In this document: positions 9,322 through 17,129 of the stretch, piece by piece
Layout: every line of letters starts with the position of its first letter
How positions within the stretch are numbered: position 1 is the stretch's first letter
Source: CAVVFX01 sp963747535
GTDB lineage: Bacteria > Acidobacteriota > Terriglobia > Bryobacterales > Bryobacteraceae
Length of the DNA stretch: 64,000 nt
Assembly (NCBI GenBank): GCA_963747535.1
Contig: CAVVFX010000002.1
Coordinates: forward strand, 248,001-312,000
Direction of reading: 5' to 3'
The notes under the pieces: generated by a model
The model's input: the letters and a program-made list of their open reading frames with translations, nothing else
The model's database searches: none
What the model was told of the DNA's origin: nothing
Translations under genes and position numbers: made by a program

Positions 9322-9351
9322 GGGCAGACAACAAAAAACAATAGTTTGTTC
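9322..9351. repeat. REP-like palindrome, degenerate copy 2
   Basis: GGGCAGACAA, a loop of A/C residues, then TAGTTTGTTC. Aligned with the other copies, the right arm differs mostly by C-to-T changes, so the hairpin could still form through G-T/G-U pairs. It sits in the divergent region between two methyltransferase transcription units. Confidence 0.55.
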
Positions 9352-9401
9352 CGCGCGCAGGCGGACATGTTAGAATTGATACTACTTCAGGTAAATCCGT
9401 T

Positions 9402-9533
9402 TTGATTGATCAAGACATCGCCACCATCGCGCTCCTACTGTTTGTCGTCCTTTATCTGCTGATGTTTCCCGGCGGGCCAGGGACGCCGCGCCGGTTCCGG
9501 AATCCGTGGCAAACCGTGCGCGTTAAGATATAG
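9402..9533 (+). CDS. Tiny single-span membrane protein
   Basis: A 43-codon frame beginning at a TTG. The product reads IDQDIATIALLLFVVLYLLM, a perfect single membrane helix, then PGGPGTPRRFRNPWQTVRVKI, a basic tail. Third codon positions are strongly G/C, like the neighbouring genes, and the stop lies 3 bp before the next start, so the frame behaves as the first cistron of the operon continuing through the methyltransferase, yraN-like and galT genes. The start is uncertain because no ATG is available. No family is recognised. Confidence 0.5.
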   Translation: MIDQDIATIALLLFVVLYLLMFPGGPGTPRRFRNPWQTVRVKI

Positions 9534-9536
9534 CCC

Positions 9537-10064
9537 GTGAAAATCCTCGACGTCGGCTGCGGCATCCGCAAGTATCCCGGTTCCATCGGGATCGACCGGA
9601 ACCTCTCCAGCAACGCCGATGTCATCTGCGATCTCGACCGCTTTCCCTATCCGTTCGCCGACCGCTCGTTCGATCAATTGCGCGCCATTCACGTAATCGA
9701 ACATGTGGCCGACGTGATCAAGACCATGGAGGAGTTTCACCGCCTGGTGCGGCCGGGAGGACGCGTGCGCATCGAGACGCCGCACTACACCGACTTCAGT
9801 TCGTTTTGCGACCCCACTCACCGCAGCCATCTCAACAGCTTTTCGTTTCGTTACTTCGGGCCTGACCACGGCGGCTTTGGATATTACACGCACGCAAAAT
9901 TCCGTGAGATTAAAGTGCGCGTAAAGCTACTAGCATTCTGGAGATGGCTGGGGTTCGAATTTCTGGTCAACCGGTTCCCGCACTACCGCAGATTCTGGGA
10001 GCATTACCTTTGCTTCGTGGTGCGCGGCAAGGTGATGGAGTTCGATTTCGAGCCGGTTGAATAA
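9537..10064 (+). CDS. Class I SAM-dependent methyltransferase, short form
   Basis: A 175-residue methyltransferase of the Methyltransf_11 type. Motif I is MKILDVGCGIRKYPGSIGID, right at the N-terminus. It is followed by ADVICDLDRFPYPFADRSFD and LRAIHVIEHVADVIKTMEEF, then RLVRPGGRVRIETPHYTDFS. The start is a GTG. This compact form is common in cell-surface polysaccharide clusters, but the substrate cannot be told. The gene follows the tiny membrane protein by 3 bp and is followed by the yraN-like gene after 1 bp, indicating one transcript. Confidence 0.88.
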   Translation: MKILDVGCGIRKYPGSIGIDRNLSSNADVICDLDRFPYPFADRSFDQLRAIHVIEHVADVIKTMEEFHRLVRPGGRVRIETPHYTDFSSFCDPTHRSHLNSFSFRYFGPDHGGFGYYTHAKFREIKVRVKLLAFWRWLGFEFLVNRFPHYRRFWEHYLCFVVRGKVMEFDFEPVE

Positions 10065-10065
10065 C

Positions 10066-10476
10066 ATGCTCGCTCGACTCGCCGATGCCGTGCGCTGGAG
10101 AATCCGGCGCGATCTGGGCCGCCGCGGTGAGGATCTGGCTCATCGCTATCTGCGCCGCCGCGATTATGTGATCGTGGCCAGGAATTACCGCCCGGCGACG
10201 GGCTCTCCAGGGGAAATCGACATCATTGCGCGAGAAGGCGCGCAGTTGGTCTTCGTCGAGGTGAAAACGCGCTCGAGCGACGCCGTTGCGTTTCCCGAGC
10301 GAGCTGTCGACGACGACAAACAGCGCTACATCCTGCGCACTGCCCGGGACTACACCAGGCGCGCCAACGTGGATTGGAGCGACGTCCGGTTCGATATCAT
10401 CGCCATCACCGGTAAAAAGAATCCGGTGATTCAACATCTGAAAGATGCGTTCGGCGAGGCAATGAGAGTAGACTAG
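10066..10476 (+). CDS. YraN/UPF0102-family nuclease-fold protein
   Basis: A 136-residue protein from the ATG directly after the preceding stop; a TTG at 10057 would add three residues. The core GRRGEDLAHRYLRRRDY, GEIDIIAREGAQLVFVEVKTR is diagnostic of UPF0102. The E-x(n)-D-x(n)-E-x-K set is the restriction-endonuclease-like active site. The exact role of YraN proteins is not settled; DNA processing or repair is usually proposed. It is co-transcribed between a methyltransferase gene and galT, which says little about function. Confidence 0.93.
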   Translation: MLARLADAVRWRIRRDLGRRGEDLAHRYLRRRDYVIVARNYRPATGSPGEIDIIAREGAQLVFVEVKTRSSDAVAFPERAVDDDKQRYILRTARDYTRRANVDWSDVRFDIIAITGKKNPVIQHLKDAFGEAMRVD

Positions 10477-10480
10477 TTTC

Positions 10481-11485
10481 TTGCCTGAACTAAGAAGAGA
10501 TCCCGTCACGGGACGCTGGGTAATTATTTCCGCCGATCGCGCACGGAGGCCGGGCGATTTCAGCCGCGAGACTGTGCCTCCGCCGCTCGCGACCGGCACG
10601 TGCCCGCTATGCCCCGGCAACGAAGGCCGAACCCCATCCGAGGTGCTGGCGTACCGTAACGGAAGCGGCGCCAACCAGCCGGGCTGGCAGATTCGCGTCA
10701 TGCCGAACAAGTACCCGGTGCTCGAGATCCATGGCGATCTTAACCGGGAGGGCGAGGGACTTTTCGACAAGATGGAAGGGATCGGCGCACACGAGGTGAT
10801 CGTCGAAACGCCGGACCACGCCAAGTCGTTGGGCGAGCTGAGCGAAAAGGAAGTCGAGGATGTCCTGCGCGCATTCCGCGATCGCATCAACGATCTGAAG
10901 CGCGACATCCGGCTGCGGTATATTCTGCTTTTCAAGAATCACGGCGCGGCCGCCGGCGCGACGCTGGAACACTCGCATTCGCAACTGATCGCGCTACCGG
11001 TGGTGCCCAAGCGCGTCATTGAGGAACTGGAGGGCGCGAAGCGCTATTTTGATTTCAAAGAGCGGTGCGTATTCTGCGATATCGTTCACCAGGAACGCCG
11101 CGATCAGGTGCGAGTGGTCAGCGAGTCCGAACGATTCATGGTGCTGGAGCCGTATGCGCCCCGGTTCCCATTCGAAACCTGGATCTTACCCCGGCATCAC
11201 GCCTCACACTTCGAAAACACCGACCAGGCGCACCTGCAGGATCTCTCGTGGGTGCTCCGTTCGACGCTGCGCAAGATCGATAAGGTGCTGGAGCGTCCGC
11301 CCTACAATTTCGTACTGCATACCGCGCCCGTGCAGGAAGCCTCCATGGCGCACTACCACTGGCATATCGAGCTCATGCCCAAGCTGACCAAGGTGGCCGG
11401 GTTCGAGTGGGGCACGGGGTTCTACATCAATCCGACGCCGCCGGAAGAATCGGCGCAATTTCTACGGGAAGCGGGATTGGGATAG
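10481..11485 (+). CDS. galT: Galactose-1-phosphate uridylyltransferase
   Basis: A 334-residue GalT of the HIT superfamily, which exchanges UMP between UDP-glucose and galactose-1-phosphate in the Leloir pathway. The start is a TTG 4 bp after the yraN-like gene. Visible features are RRDPVTGRWVIIS near the start, a zinc-binding CPLC at residues 41-44, and the catalytic HSHSQ at residues 164-168 whose second His becomes uridylylated. A C-terminal half-HIT domain ends in HYHWHIELMPKL. No galK or galE is adjacent. The enzyme may equally act in nucleotide-sugar supply for the glycans made by the region at 28-45 kb. Confidence 0.93.
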   Translation: MPELRRDPVTGRWVIISADRARRPGDFSRETVPPPLATGTCPLCPGNEGRTPSEVLAYRNGSGANQPGWQIRVMPNKYPVLEIHGDLNREGEGLFDKMEGIGAHEVIVETPDHAKSLGELSEKEVEDVLRAFRDRINDLKRDIRLRYILLFKNHGAAAGATLEHSHSQLIALPVVPKRVIEELEGAKRYFDFKERCVFCDIVHQERRDQVRVVSESERFMVLEPYAPRFPFETWILPRHHASHFENTDQAHLQDLSWVLRSTLRKIDKVLERPPYNFVLHTAPVQEASMAHYHWHIELMPKLTKVAGFEWGTGFYINPTPPEESAQFLREAGLG

Positions 11486-11648
11486 TAGTCGGTGCCCTCC
11501 AGGATTGGCAGATCCAGTGTTGACCCGCTGCTCATATCCCAGACTGCGCGAACGGCAGAGACTGAAGTCTGTGTTACTAAATCTTCGTTTCTTTGCGCGC
11601 CGCGACGTTTTGGTGGGCGCCAAAGCGGCTGCTGCCTTACCTGATAAA

Positions 11649-12899
11649 TCATTGGCGGGTGAGCTGTTTTATATCGCGATCCACAAAGAAGGCGGCGCAC
11701 GTTAACAGCAGTACGCCCGCGATGCAATAGACGACTGAGGTGGTCGCGATGGCAAAGCCGAGAGTGGTGCGCTGGGCTAGCAAGCCCACCAGAATCGGGG
11801 CCGAGCCGCCGCCGGCCAGCCAGCCGACACAGTTCATCAGTCCCGCCATCGTGCCGCGAGCGTCGGGACGGATCACATCGAACGGCGAGGCGAAGATGTT
11901 GGCATCGTACATGCCCTTGAAGAAGCCCCAACCGGCAAGGGCGACAATGAGCCACGTCACCGACTGCGTCATGCCGCAGAGCACGACGAAAGGAGCACCG
12001 GCGAAAACACCTGCAGCCTGCACCAGCACTCTTCCGCGGCTGGTCCTCCTGACGGCCGCGTCCGCCAGCCATCCCCCCGTGGCTGCGCCGGCCATGCCTG
12101 CAACCTGCGCGAAGAGAGTCGCGCTGAGACCTGCCATCGCGAGGCTCATCCCGAACCTTTGATAGAGGAACGTCGGCATCCAGGAGAGCAGCACGACGGC
12201 CACAAAATTGGAGCAAACGAAGGCAGCCATCAGCAGCAACGCGGAGGGCGTCCGTAGGATCACGGCGAGGGTAGCGAGGGGCGGAAGTTTTTGCGGGGGC
12301 TCCTGGATGTACGGCTCCGATGCCCCGCGCACGGGTTCCCGCAGGAAGCGCTGCAGCACCAGGCCGAGTAGAATCCCCAGTCCACCGAAGACGACGAACG
12401 ACCACCGCCAGCCGTAGTGCTGCCCGATCAGCCCGGCAAAGAATCCGCCGCCGATGGTGCCGACGTAAACGCTGGTCTGCAGGAAACCGAGGGCTCGCGA
12501 GCGTGTCCCTTTGCCGTGATAATCGCTGATCAGCGAAACCGTGGCCGGATAGTAGATAGTCTCGCCGCAACCCTCCGCCGCGCGGAACAGGAGAAGCTGC
12601 CGGAAGGTTCTCGACAGCGCGGTGGCCATGCAGATGGTGCTCCAGACATAGAGGCCGCCCATGATGGCCGATTTGCGGCGAATCCGGTCGACGACGATGC
12701 CGGCGAGCGGTGCGCCCAGCCCGTACAGCCAGGCAAAGGCCGAGCCGAGGAGGCCGAGTTGCACGGGGCTGAGCTGCATCTCCTTCTGCAGGAGAGGGAA
12801 TACGGAAAAGACCGCCTGCCGGTCAGCGTAGTTGAAGAAGCAGATGCTCCAGAGCATGCCTACGACGATCCAGGGGTAGCGCCGGCTCGCGATGATCAT
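11649..12899 (-). CDS. MFS transporter, anion:cation symporter-like
   Basis: The ATG at 12899 gives 416 residues; an upstream extension to 13013 contains a palindrome and is not protein-like. The N-terminus RRYPWIVVGMLWSICFFNYADRQ and the loop DRIRRKSAIMGGLYVW are typical of ACS-family MFS carriers, with hydrophobic helices throughout. It lies 130 bp downstream of the SMP-30 lactonase gene on the same strand. The pair fits uptake of a sugar lactone or aldonate followed by ring opening, though the substrate is inferred from context. Confidence 0.9.
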   Translation of the reverse strand: MIIASRRYPWIVVGMLWSICFFNYADRQAVFSVFPLLQKEMQLSPVQLGLLGSAFAWLYGLGAPLAGIVVDRIRRKSAIMGGLYVWSTICMATALSRTFRQLLLFRAAEGCGETIYYPATVSLISDYHGKGTRSRALGFLQTSVYVGTIGGGFFAGLIGQHYGWRWSFVVFGGLGILLGLVLQRFLREPVRGASEPYIQEPPQKLPPLATLAVILRTPSALLLMAAFVCSNFVAVVLLSWMPTFLYQRFGMSLAMAGLSATLFAQVAGMAGAATGGWLADAAVRRTSRGRVLVQAAGVFAGAPFVVLCGMTQSVTWLIVALAGWGFFKGMYDANIFASPFDVIRPDARGTMAGLMNCVGWLAGGGSAPILVGLLAQRTTLGFAIATTSVVYCIAGVLLLTCAAFFVDRDIKQLTRQ

Positions 12900-12966
12900 G
12901 TTGGAATCAACCCCTGCCGGACACTGTCGCCGGCCACCCTTGCAAGTCCAATGTTTGCGTTGGTGG

Positions 12967-12986
12967 GGCAGGCGGTTTCGCCTGCC
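12967..12986. repeat. Intergenic hairpin in lactonase-MFS spacer
   Basis: GGCAGGCG, loop GTTT, CGCCTGCC: a perfect 8 bp stem. It lies between the lactonase stop and the MFS start on the transcribed minus strand. No T-run follows on either strand. It may be an intergenic REP-like unit or an mRNA-stabilising hairpin. Confidence 0.55.
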
Positions 12987-13029
12987 TCGACCGCTGGCGG
13001 CCAAATTTTGCAAGTTCCTCTAAAGTCCG

Positions 13030-13935
13030 TCACACGTGGGCCGCGCGAAAGCGGTTTTCGGGTTGGCCTTTTATGTTGGTTTCGATGGTGAAGAGGCCTC
13101 CTCCAAAGCGTTCCGCGGGCGCGGTGCCGAGCCCTGCTGAGGTCACATACAGAGTGGTGAGGTCCGGACCGCCGAAGGTGCAGGTGGTGACGTTCGAGAC
13201 GGGCATTTGAATCACGCGGTCGATGACGCCGTCGGGAGCCACGCGCACGATGCAATGACCGCCGTAGCGGCAGTTCCATAGATAGCCTTCAGAGTCCATC
13301 GTCGAGCCGTCCGGTTTGCCTCGCGGGAAGCCCGTGAAGAATTTTCGCTCGCCTGAAATGCTGCCCGTGGCGGGGTCGTAGTCAAACACGTAGACTTCGT
13401 TGAGGAGCGTGTCGGCGGTGTAGAAACGTGTATGATCCGGGCTCCAGATTACGGTATTGCTGATACCGATGTCACGCTTCCACTCCGTGACGGCTCCGTC
13501 CGGATCGATGCGGACCAGGAAGCCATCGGTACCACCTGCCTCCCCCGGCGAGCCGTCGGGATTGACGTTGTTCCGCATGGTGCCCAGCCAGAGCGAGCCA
13601 CGGGAATCGGCTCTGGCATCGTTGGAACGGACGTTGGGCCAACCAGGGACACGGTAGCCCTGGTCCTGACGCTGATCGGTGGACGGTTTCCATAGAATCA
13701 CGCGGGAGCCCAGGGTCACGGCGAGGGTATCGTCGCGATCGGTGAGGATCATGGAGGTCACCGGTTCGTCGAAGAACCATGTCTGGACGGAGCGATCGGT
13801 GGAATCGAAGCGATGGATGAGGAACCGGTTGATGTCGGTGAAGTAGAGGCTTTTTTCGGCGGCGTGCCAGGCCGCTCCTTCTCCGCACCAATCACCGTTG
13901 GGTGCGACACAGACTGGCGATGCGATTGAGATCAT
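13030..13935 (-). CDS. SMP-30/gluconolactonase-family protein
   Basis: A 301-residue six-bladed propeller protein. The family hallmarks are visible in order: GDWCGEGAAWHAAEKSLYFTD with the metal-binding Glu near residue 19, WPNVRSNDARADSRGSLWLGTM with the Asn and Asp ligands, and ISNTVIWSPDHTRFYTADT with the last Asn/Asp ligands. PDGSTMDSEGYLW follows. Members hydrolyse sugar lactones with a divalent cation. The gene precedes the MFS carrier, and a transposon lies within about 50 bp upstream of its start, so its native promoter may have been displaced. Confidence 0.88.
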   Translation of the reverse strand: MISIASPVCVAPNGDWCGEGAAWHAAEKSLYFTDINRFLIHRFDSTDRSVQTWFFDEPVTSMILTDRDDTLAVTLGSRVILWKPSTDQRQDQGYRVPGWPNVRSNDARADSRGSLWLGTMRNNVNPDGSPGEAGGTDGFLVRIDPDGAVTEWKRDIGISNTVIWSPDHTRFYTADTLLNEVYVFDYDPATGSISGERKFFTGFPRGKPDGSTMDSEGYLWNCRYGGHCIVRVAPDGVIDRVIQMPVSNVTTCTFGGPDLTTLYVTSAGLGTAPAERFGGGLFTIETNIKGQPENRFRAAHV

Positions 13936-13998
13936 AAGGCAGGCTCGTCATATTGTACCCAGCTACGTTGTACACATCCACGGGCTGCTTTGCAGCCG

Positions 13999-14018
13999 CT
14001 GGAGTTTGTACATTTTTC
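13999..14018. repeat. Left terminal inverted repeat of two-gene transposon
   Basis: CTGGAGTTTGTACATTTTTC, the exact reverse complement of the right repeat at 16580-16599. The transposase stop codon (TGA) lies inside it. Confidence 0.88.
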
Positions 14019-15576
14019 AGGCCGCGGCAGCAGCGTTGAAGCCGCGATCGGTCGGATTCAAGCCGAGGTGGGCGACGAGTTCCGGGTGTTCGGCCATTTC
14101 TTTGCGGAGTAGCGTGATCAGATCCAAAGCCGAGGGTCGTGCAGCGCGACGGCGCCACTTGGGGAGGGCGGCGTAAGCCGTGCCGCGTTCGGCTCCGAAA
14201 GCCTGCAACGAGGCCAGGAGGAGTGCGCTGTAGCTGGCCACAGCGAAGGCCGGCTGCTTGGGCACCGAGATAAAGTTACGTAACTGGGCTTGCCCCACGC
14301 CGAGGGTGTCCTTTTCCTCGCGGTGGTTGACTTCAATCTGCCATCGGTCGAAGTAGATTTGCAATAGTTGCCGCACTGTGCCGTCGACCACGGTTGTGAG
14401 CAGGTAGGCAGGCTGGGTGTAACAGAAGCGGGTACTGTTTTTCTTGCGATAGCGCGTGGGTTTGACCACGAGCAGCCGCAGCGGCCGCTGACGTGCCCCG
14501 CCTTGCCAATAGATCCCTGCTACCTGTTTGTACTCGACCTGGCGCCGTTTTCCACCATAGAAGATTTTGGTGCTCTTCCAGGCCCTGGACTCGTCGAACC
14601 GCACCTGTTCCGGGGTGAATTTGTGGGTATCGTAGAAGCGGCGCGATCGGTCCTCGGCGCGGTGGCACAAAACCGCATTCTTGCGGGCGCGAGCGATCAG
14701 TTCGACGCCCTTGACTACGGTCTGGAAAACCGTGCGATTGCAGAAGCTGTTGTCGATTGCCAGCAGCAGAATCTTGTTAGCGGCTCCGGCCGCATCGAAG
14801 CCTGTGCGCAGACGGCCCATCAGGTGGATGAAGTGAGTGGAGAGATTATGGAGTTTTTGGGCCGCGCGATACTGTTTCCACTCCTTCTCTAAGGCGGCGT
14901 CTTTCGCCTCCGGTTGCGGTACCGGCTCTGCCTTTCCAGCTTTGCGTGGACGCTTGCTCTGGGCCGCCTGATTCTGCCGGCCAGAGGATTTAGGGCGCCG
15001 CTTGCGGGGCCGTTTGACGACTGAGGATTCCTCAAAGGCGATGGGTATGGCGCGGGCACCCACCTTGGCGTGGCGGAACAGTGGAACCAGCAGGGAGGCC
15101 TGCAGGAACCGCAGGCCCAGCATGAAATTGACGCGATACTTGGGGGAGAGGGGATCGCGCTGCAGGAAAGCCTGCTGAATGCGTAATCCGGTTTTGTGCA
15201 GGCGAGTGTCGTCGATGGCCACACCGATATAACGGCCTGGACAGTAGGGCAAGGCGCGCTGCAAGAGGGGAGCGAACAAGGCGGAGAGCTCCCACTGACA
15301 ACGCGAGAACAGAAAATACTCGGCGCGCCAATCCTGGTGTTGGTCGCCGTTGGTCCAAATGATGCGAGACAGAGTGTGGCGGCCGAGGCAGACCAGCCCA
15401 CCTACCGCCTGGCGTACGGCGCGGAGAAAGGTGCGCTTCTGGGGGAACACCGTCACCCAGGAGGCCAGGATATCGAGAAAGCAGCCCAGTAGGGTCATCG
15501 GGTCTTCCGCCGAAGAACCTCCGTCCGTTCTGGAACGCGATCCAATTTCTTGCGGAATCGGCAGTGATGGTTGCAT
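14017..15576 (-). CDS. DDE transposase, IS4/IS701-like
   Basis: A 519-residue transposase with an RNase H-like core. The first catalytic Asp is in GVAIDDTRLHKTG and the second in LLAIDNSFCNRTVF. The third acidic residue is in the Y-(2)-R-(3)-E-(6)-K signature visible as YFDRWQIEVNHREEKDTLG. A highly basic insertion at about residues 190-215 (VVKRPRKRRPKSSGR) may bind DNA. The protein ends inside the left terminal repeat. It is intact, so the element may still be active. The exact IS family cannot be fixed by eye. Confidence 0.88.
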   Translation of the reverse strand: MQPSLPIPQEIGSRSRTDGGSSAEDPMTLLGCFLDILASWVTVFPQKRTFLRAVRQAVGGLVCLGRHTLSRIIWTNGDQHQDWRAEYFLFSRCQWELSALFAPLLQRALPYCPGRYIGVAIDDTRLHKTGLRIQQAFLQRDPLSPKYRVNFMLGLRFLQASLLVPLFRHAKVGARAIPIAFEESSVVKRPRKRRPKSSGRQNQAAQSKRPRKAGKAEPVPQPEAKDAALEKEWKQYRAAQKLHNLSTHFIHLMGRLRTGFDAAGAANKILLLAIDNSFCNRTVFQTVVKGVELIARARKNAVLCHRAEDRSRRFYDTHKFTPEQVRFDESRAWKSTKIFYGGKRRQVEYKQVAGIYWQGGARQRPLRLLVVKPTRYRKKNSTRFCYTQPAYLLTTVVDGTVRQLLQIYFDRWQIEVNHREEKDTLGVGQAQLRNFISVPKQPAFAVASYSALLLASLQAFGAERGTAYAALPKWRRRAARPSALDLITLLRKEMAEHPELVAHLGLNPTDRGFNAAAAA

Positions 15577-15577
15577 G

Positions 15578-16510
15578 TCAGTTCCTCAAAACAGGTAGGT
15601 CGGCGCATAGCCGTTGGCGACAGAGGCGGTGTAGGGGATAGAGAAAAATCTGCTTGCGGATCCCTTGGGCCTGTCCGGAACGGTCCATGCGTCCGCGGCC
15701 GGTGGTCATGCCGGCTTCGATCCAATTGGCGGCGCGATAGCAAGTGCCGCGGTAACGCGTCGGGTCCACCAGGGTTTCCATCAACACAGGGGTGACACCA
15801 TAGCGGGCCTGCCAGTCGCGCGGTAGTTGTTGCGCGGCTCGCGCCAGAATATGGCTGGCCAGATGGGGAACGCGTGCCCAGGGGAGAATCAGAAAGCGGC
15901 TGTGGTTGATTACCAGAGGGAGATTGCGCTGACGAACCTGGTCACTCCATCCGATCCAGCCGTCGCGCGGCGCCATCCGCCACGCAGCGCTGGTGAACAG
16001 TAGGGCGGCCAGCGGCGGCAAATCCGGATTCGCTGCCCGGGCCCAGTAACGAAGTTGCGCCCCATAAGGAGCACGGTAGCCGAGGTAATGATATTGTTCC
16101 AGATATCGACGGAACAGTAGCCGTTGCTCGGGGCATTCAATCAGCTGCAGTGAAATGGGACGGTAGGACTCCAGCGCTCCGGTGAGCGCAGGGGGAGCCG
16201 CGAGTGGCAAAACTGCCGGTCTGGGTGCGGAGACGCGGGGATGTCTGGGCTGCGGGGCGGGCAACCAAGGCAACCATCCACGGTCGTGGAGTTCGCGCAA
16301 AAACAGATAACACTCGCGGCTCTTGAGCCCACCGTTGGGACGTCGCCACTCCAGCAGTTCGCAGAGGGTTGCCGCCAGTTCGGTCAAAGTCAGACCGGCA
16401 AACTCGCGCGTGATGCTGCGAATTAGATCCAATTCGGACTGACTCAATGTGTGACCGCAGAACGAAAGGCCGTCACCAATTGTGATAGGCATCGCATGCG
16501 ACCTGCCCAA
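15578..16510 (-). CDS. DruA-like (DUF4338) protein in transposon
   Basis: A 310-residue protein. The C-terminal two thirds match the DUF4338/DruA family: EQYHYLGYRAPYGAQLRYW, LPPLAALLFTSAAWRMAPRD, WIGWSDQVRQRNLPLVINHS and RFLILPWARVPHLASHILAR. METLVDPTRYRGTCYRAANW and IFLYPLHR follow. DruA is known from the Druantia anti-phage system, but none of druB-druE is present here. The gene ends one base before the transposase start and lies between the same terminal repeats. It is therefore best read as an accessory transposition protein of unknown role, not a defence gene. A Met seven codons later is an alternative start. Confidence 0.85.
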   Translation of the reverse strand: MGRSHAMPITIGDGLSFCGHTLSQSELDLIRSITREFAGLTLTELAATLCELLEWRRPNGGLKSRECYLFLRELHDRGWLPWLPAPQPRHPRVSAPRPAVLPLAAPPALTGALESYRPISLQLIECPEQRLLFRRYLEQYHYLGYRAPYGAQLRYWARAANPDLPPLAALLFTSAAWRMAPRDGWIGWSDQVRQRNLPLVINHSRFLILPWARVPHLASHILARAAQQLPRDWQARYGVTPVLMETLVDPTRYRGTCYRAANWIEAGMTTGRGRMDRSGQAQGIRKQIFLYPLHRLCRQRLCADLPVLRN

Positions 16511-16579
16511 TGCAGGTCCTCATGCTTACGTTACAGAAGCTTCACGCAAAAGTCCAGAGAAATCTCCGCGCCAAACCCA

Positions 16580-16599
16580 GAAAAATGTACAAACTCCAG
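16580..16599. repeat. Right terminal inverted repeat of two-gene transposon
   Basis: GAAAAATGTACAAACTCCAG, identical in inverted form to 13999-14018, followed outward by the palindrome GGCTGCTTTGCAGCC at 16601-16615. Confidence 0.88.
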
Positions 16600-16740
16600 G
16601 GGCTGCTTTGCAGCCGGTGCAGATTAATGCTTCGGCATTGCAAAAACGCGCGGGACGCTTGCCTTCCAAAACATGGTCCACCTGGAACAGGATTTCTGAT
16701 TCGCGAACTGCGGCGCGTTACATCCCGCCCCGAGCCGAGC

Positions 16741-16953
16741 TCAAGCCAAGATCAGACGGCGACCCTTGGGCTCCGGTATCGGATCGCCAAATTCCCTGGC
16801 GGCCTCAAGCCACAACGAAATCGCATCTTGCGCGTTCCGTAATGCCTCCGCTTGCGAAGGGCCGTGCGCCGCGCAGCCTGCCAGTTCTGGCACTTCTGCA
16901 ATGAACGCGTCGTCTTCCTGGCTCCACTAAAGAATCACTTCGTATTTCGTCAT
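16741..16953 (-). pseudogene. HicB-family antitoxin broken by a stop codon
   Basis: Reading the minus strand from the ATG at 16953 gives MTKYEVIL, a TAG stop at codon 9, then WSQEDDAFIAEVPELAGC, AAHGPSQAEALRNAQDAISL and WLEAAREFGDPIPEPKGRR to a normal stop at 16741. Apart from the TAG (where relatives carry Tyr, needing a single base change) the 70-codon frame is a textbook HicB-like partial RNase H fold. The ATG overlaps the TGA of a short upstream open stretch (17066-16950, ending in AKLGGQ). That overlap suggests a former partner gene whose front is gone. No intact toxin is seen. Confidence 0.85.
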
Positions 16954-17129
16954 TGGCCACCTAGCTTCGCTTCGAGAATTATAGCCCGGACCTGCCTAAC
17001 CTGATATGGCTTAGCGTTTGCGCCGTCCTTCTGCAGGGTGATTAAATAACGGATCCCGCTGCATGTTCACTTGGCCTGCGTCAGAAGGGTTGACAACCTG
17101 CCCCACAAGAAATGGCCAAGGCTACCGGG

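Larger units (their letters stand above)
13982..16617. mobile_element. Two-gene transposon: DDE transposase plus DruA-like protein
   Basis: The unit is bounded by perfect 20 bp inverted repeats GAAAAATGTACAAACTCCAG (left copy inverted at 13999-14018, right copy at 16580-16599). Just outside each is the same 15 bp palindrome GGCTGCTTTGCAGCC (13983-13997 and 16601-16615), in the same orientation on the top strand. It holds two minus-strand genes one base apart. The outer limit is uncertain: the palindromes could be outer parts of the terminal repeats or a duplicated target. It separates the lactonase gene from the dead hicB. Confidence 0.8.

Noticed and set aside
15578..16510. Druantia anti-phage system suggested by the DruA-like protein
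   Set aside because: No druB, druC, druD or druE is present, and the gene lies inside a transposon next to its transposase.
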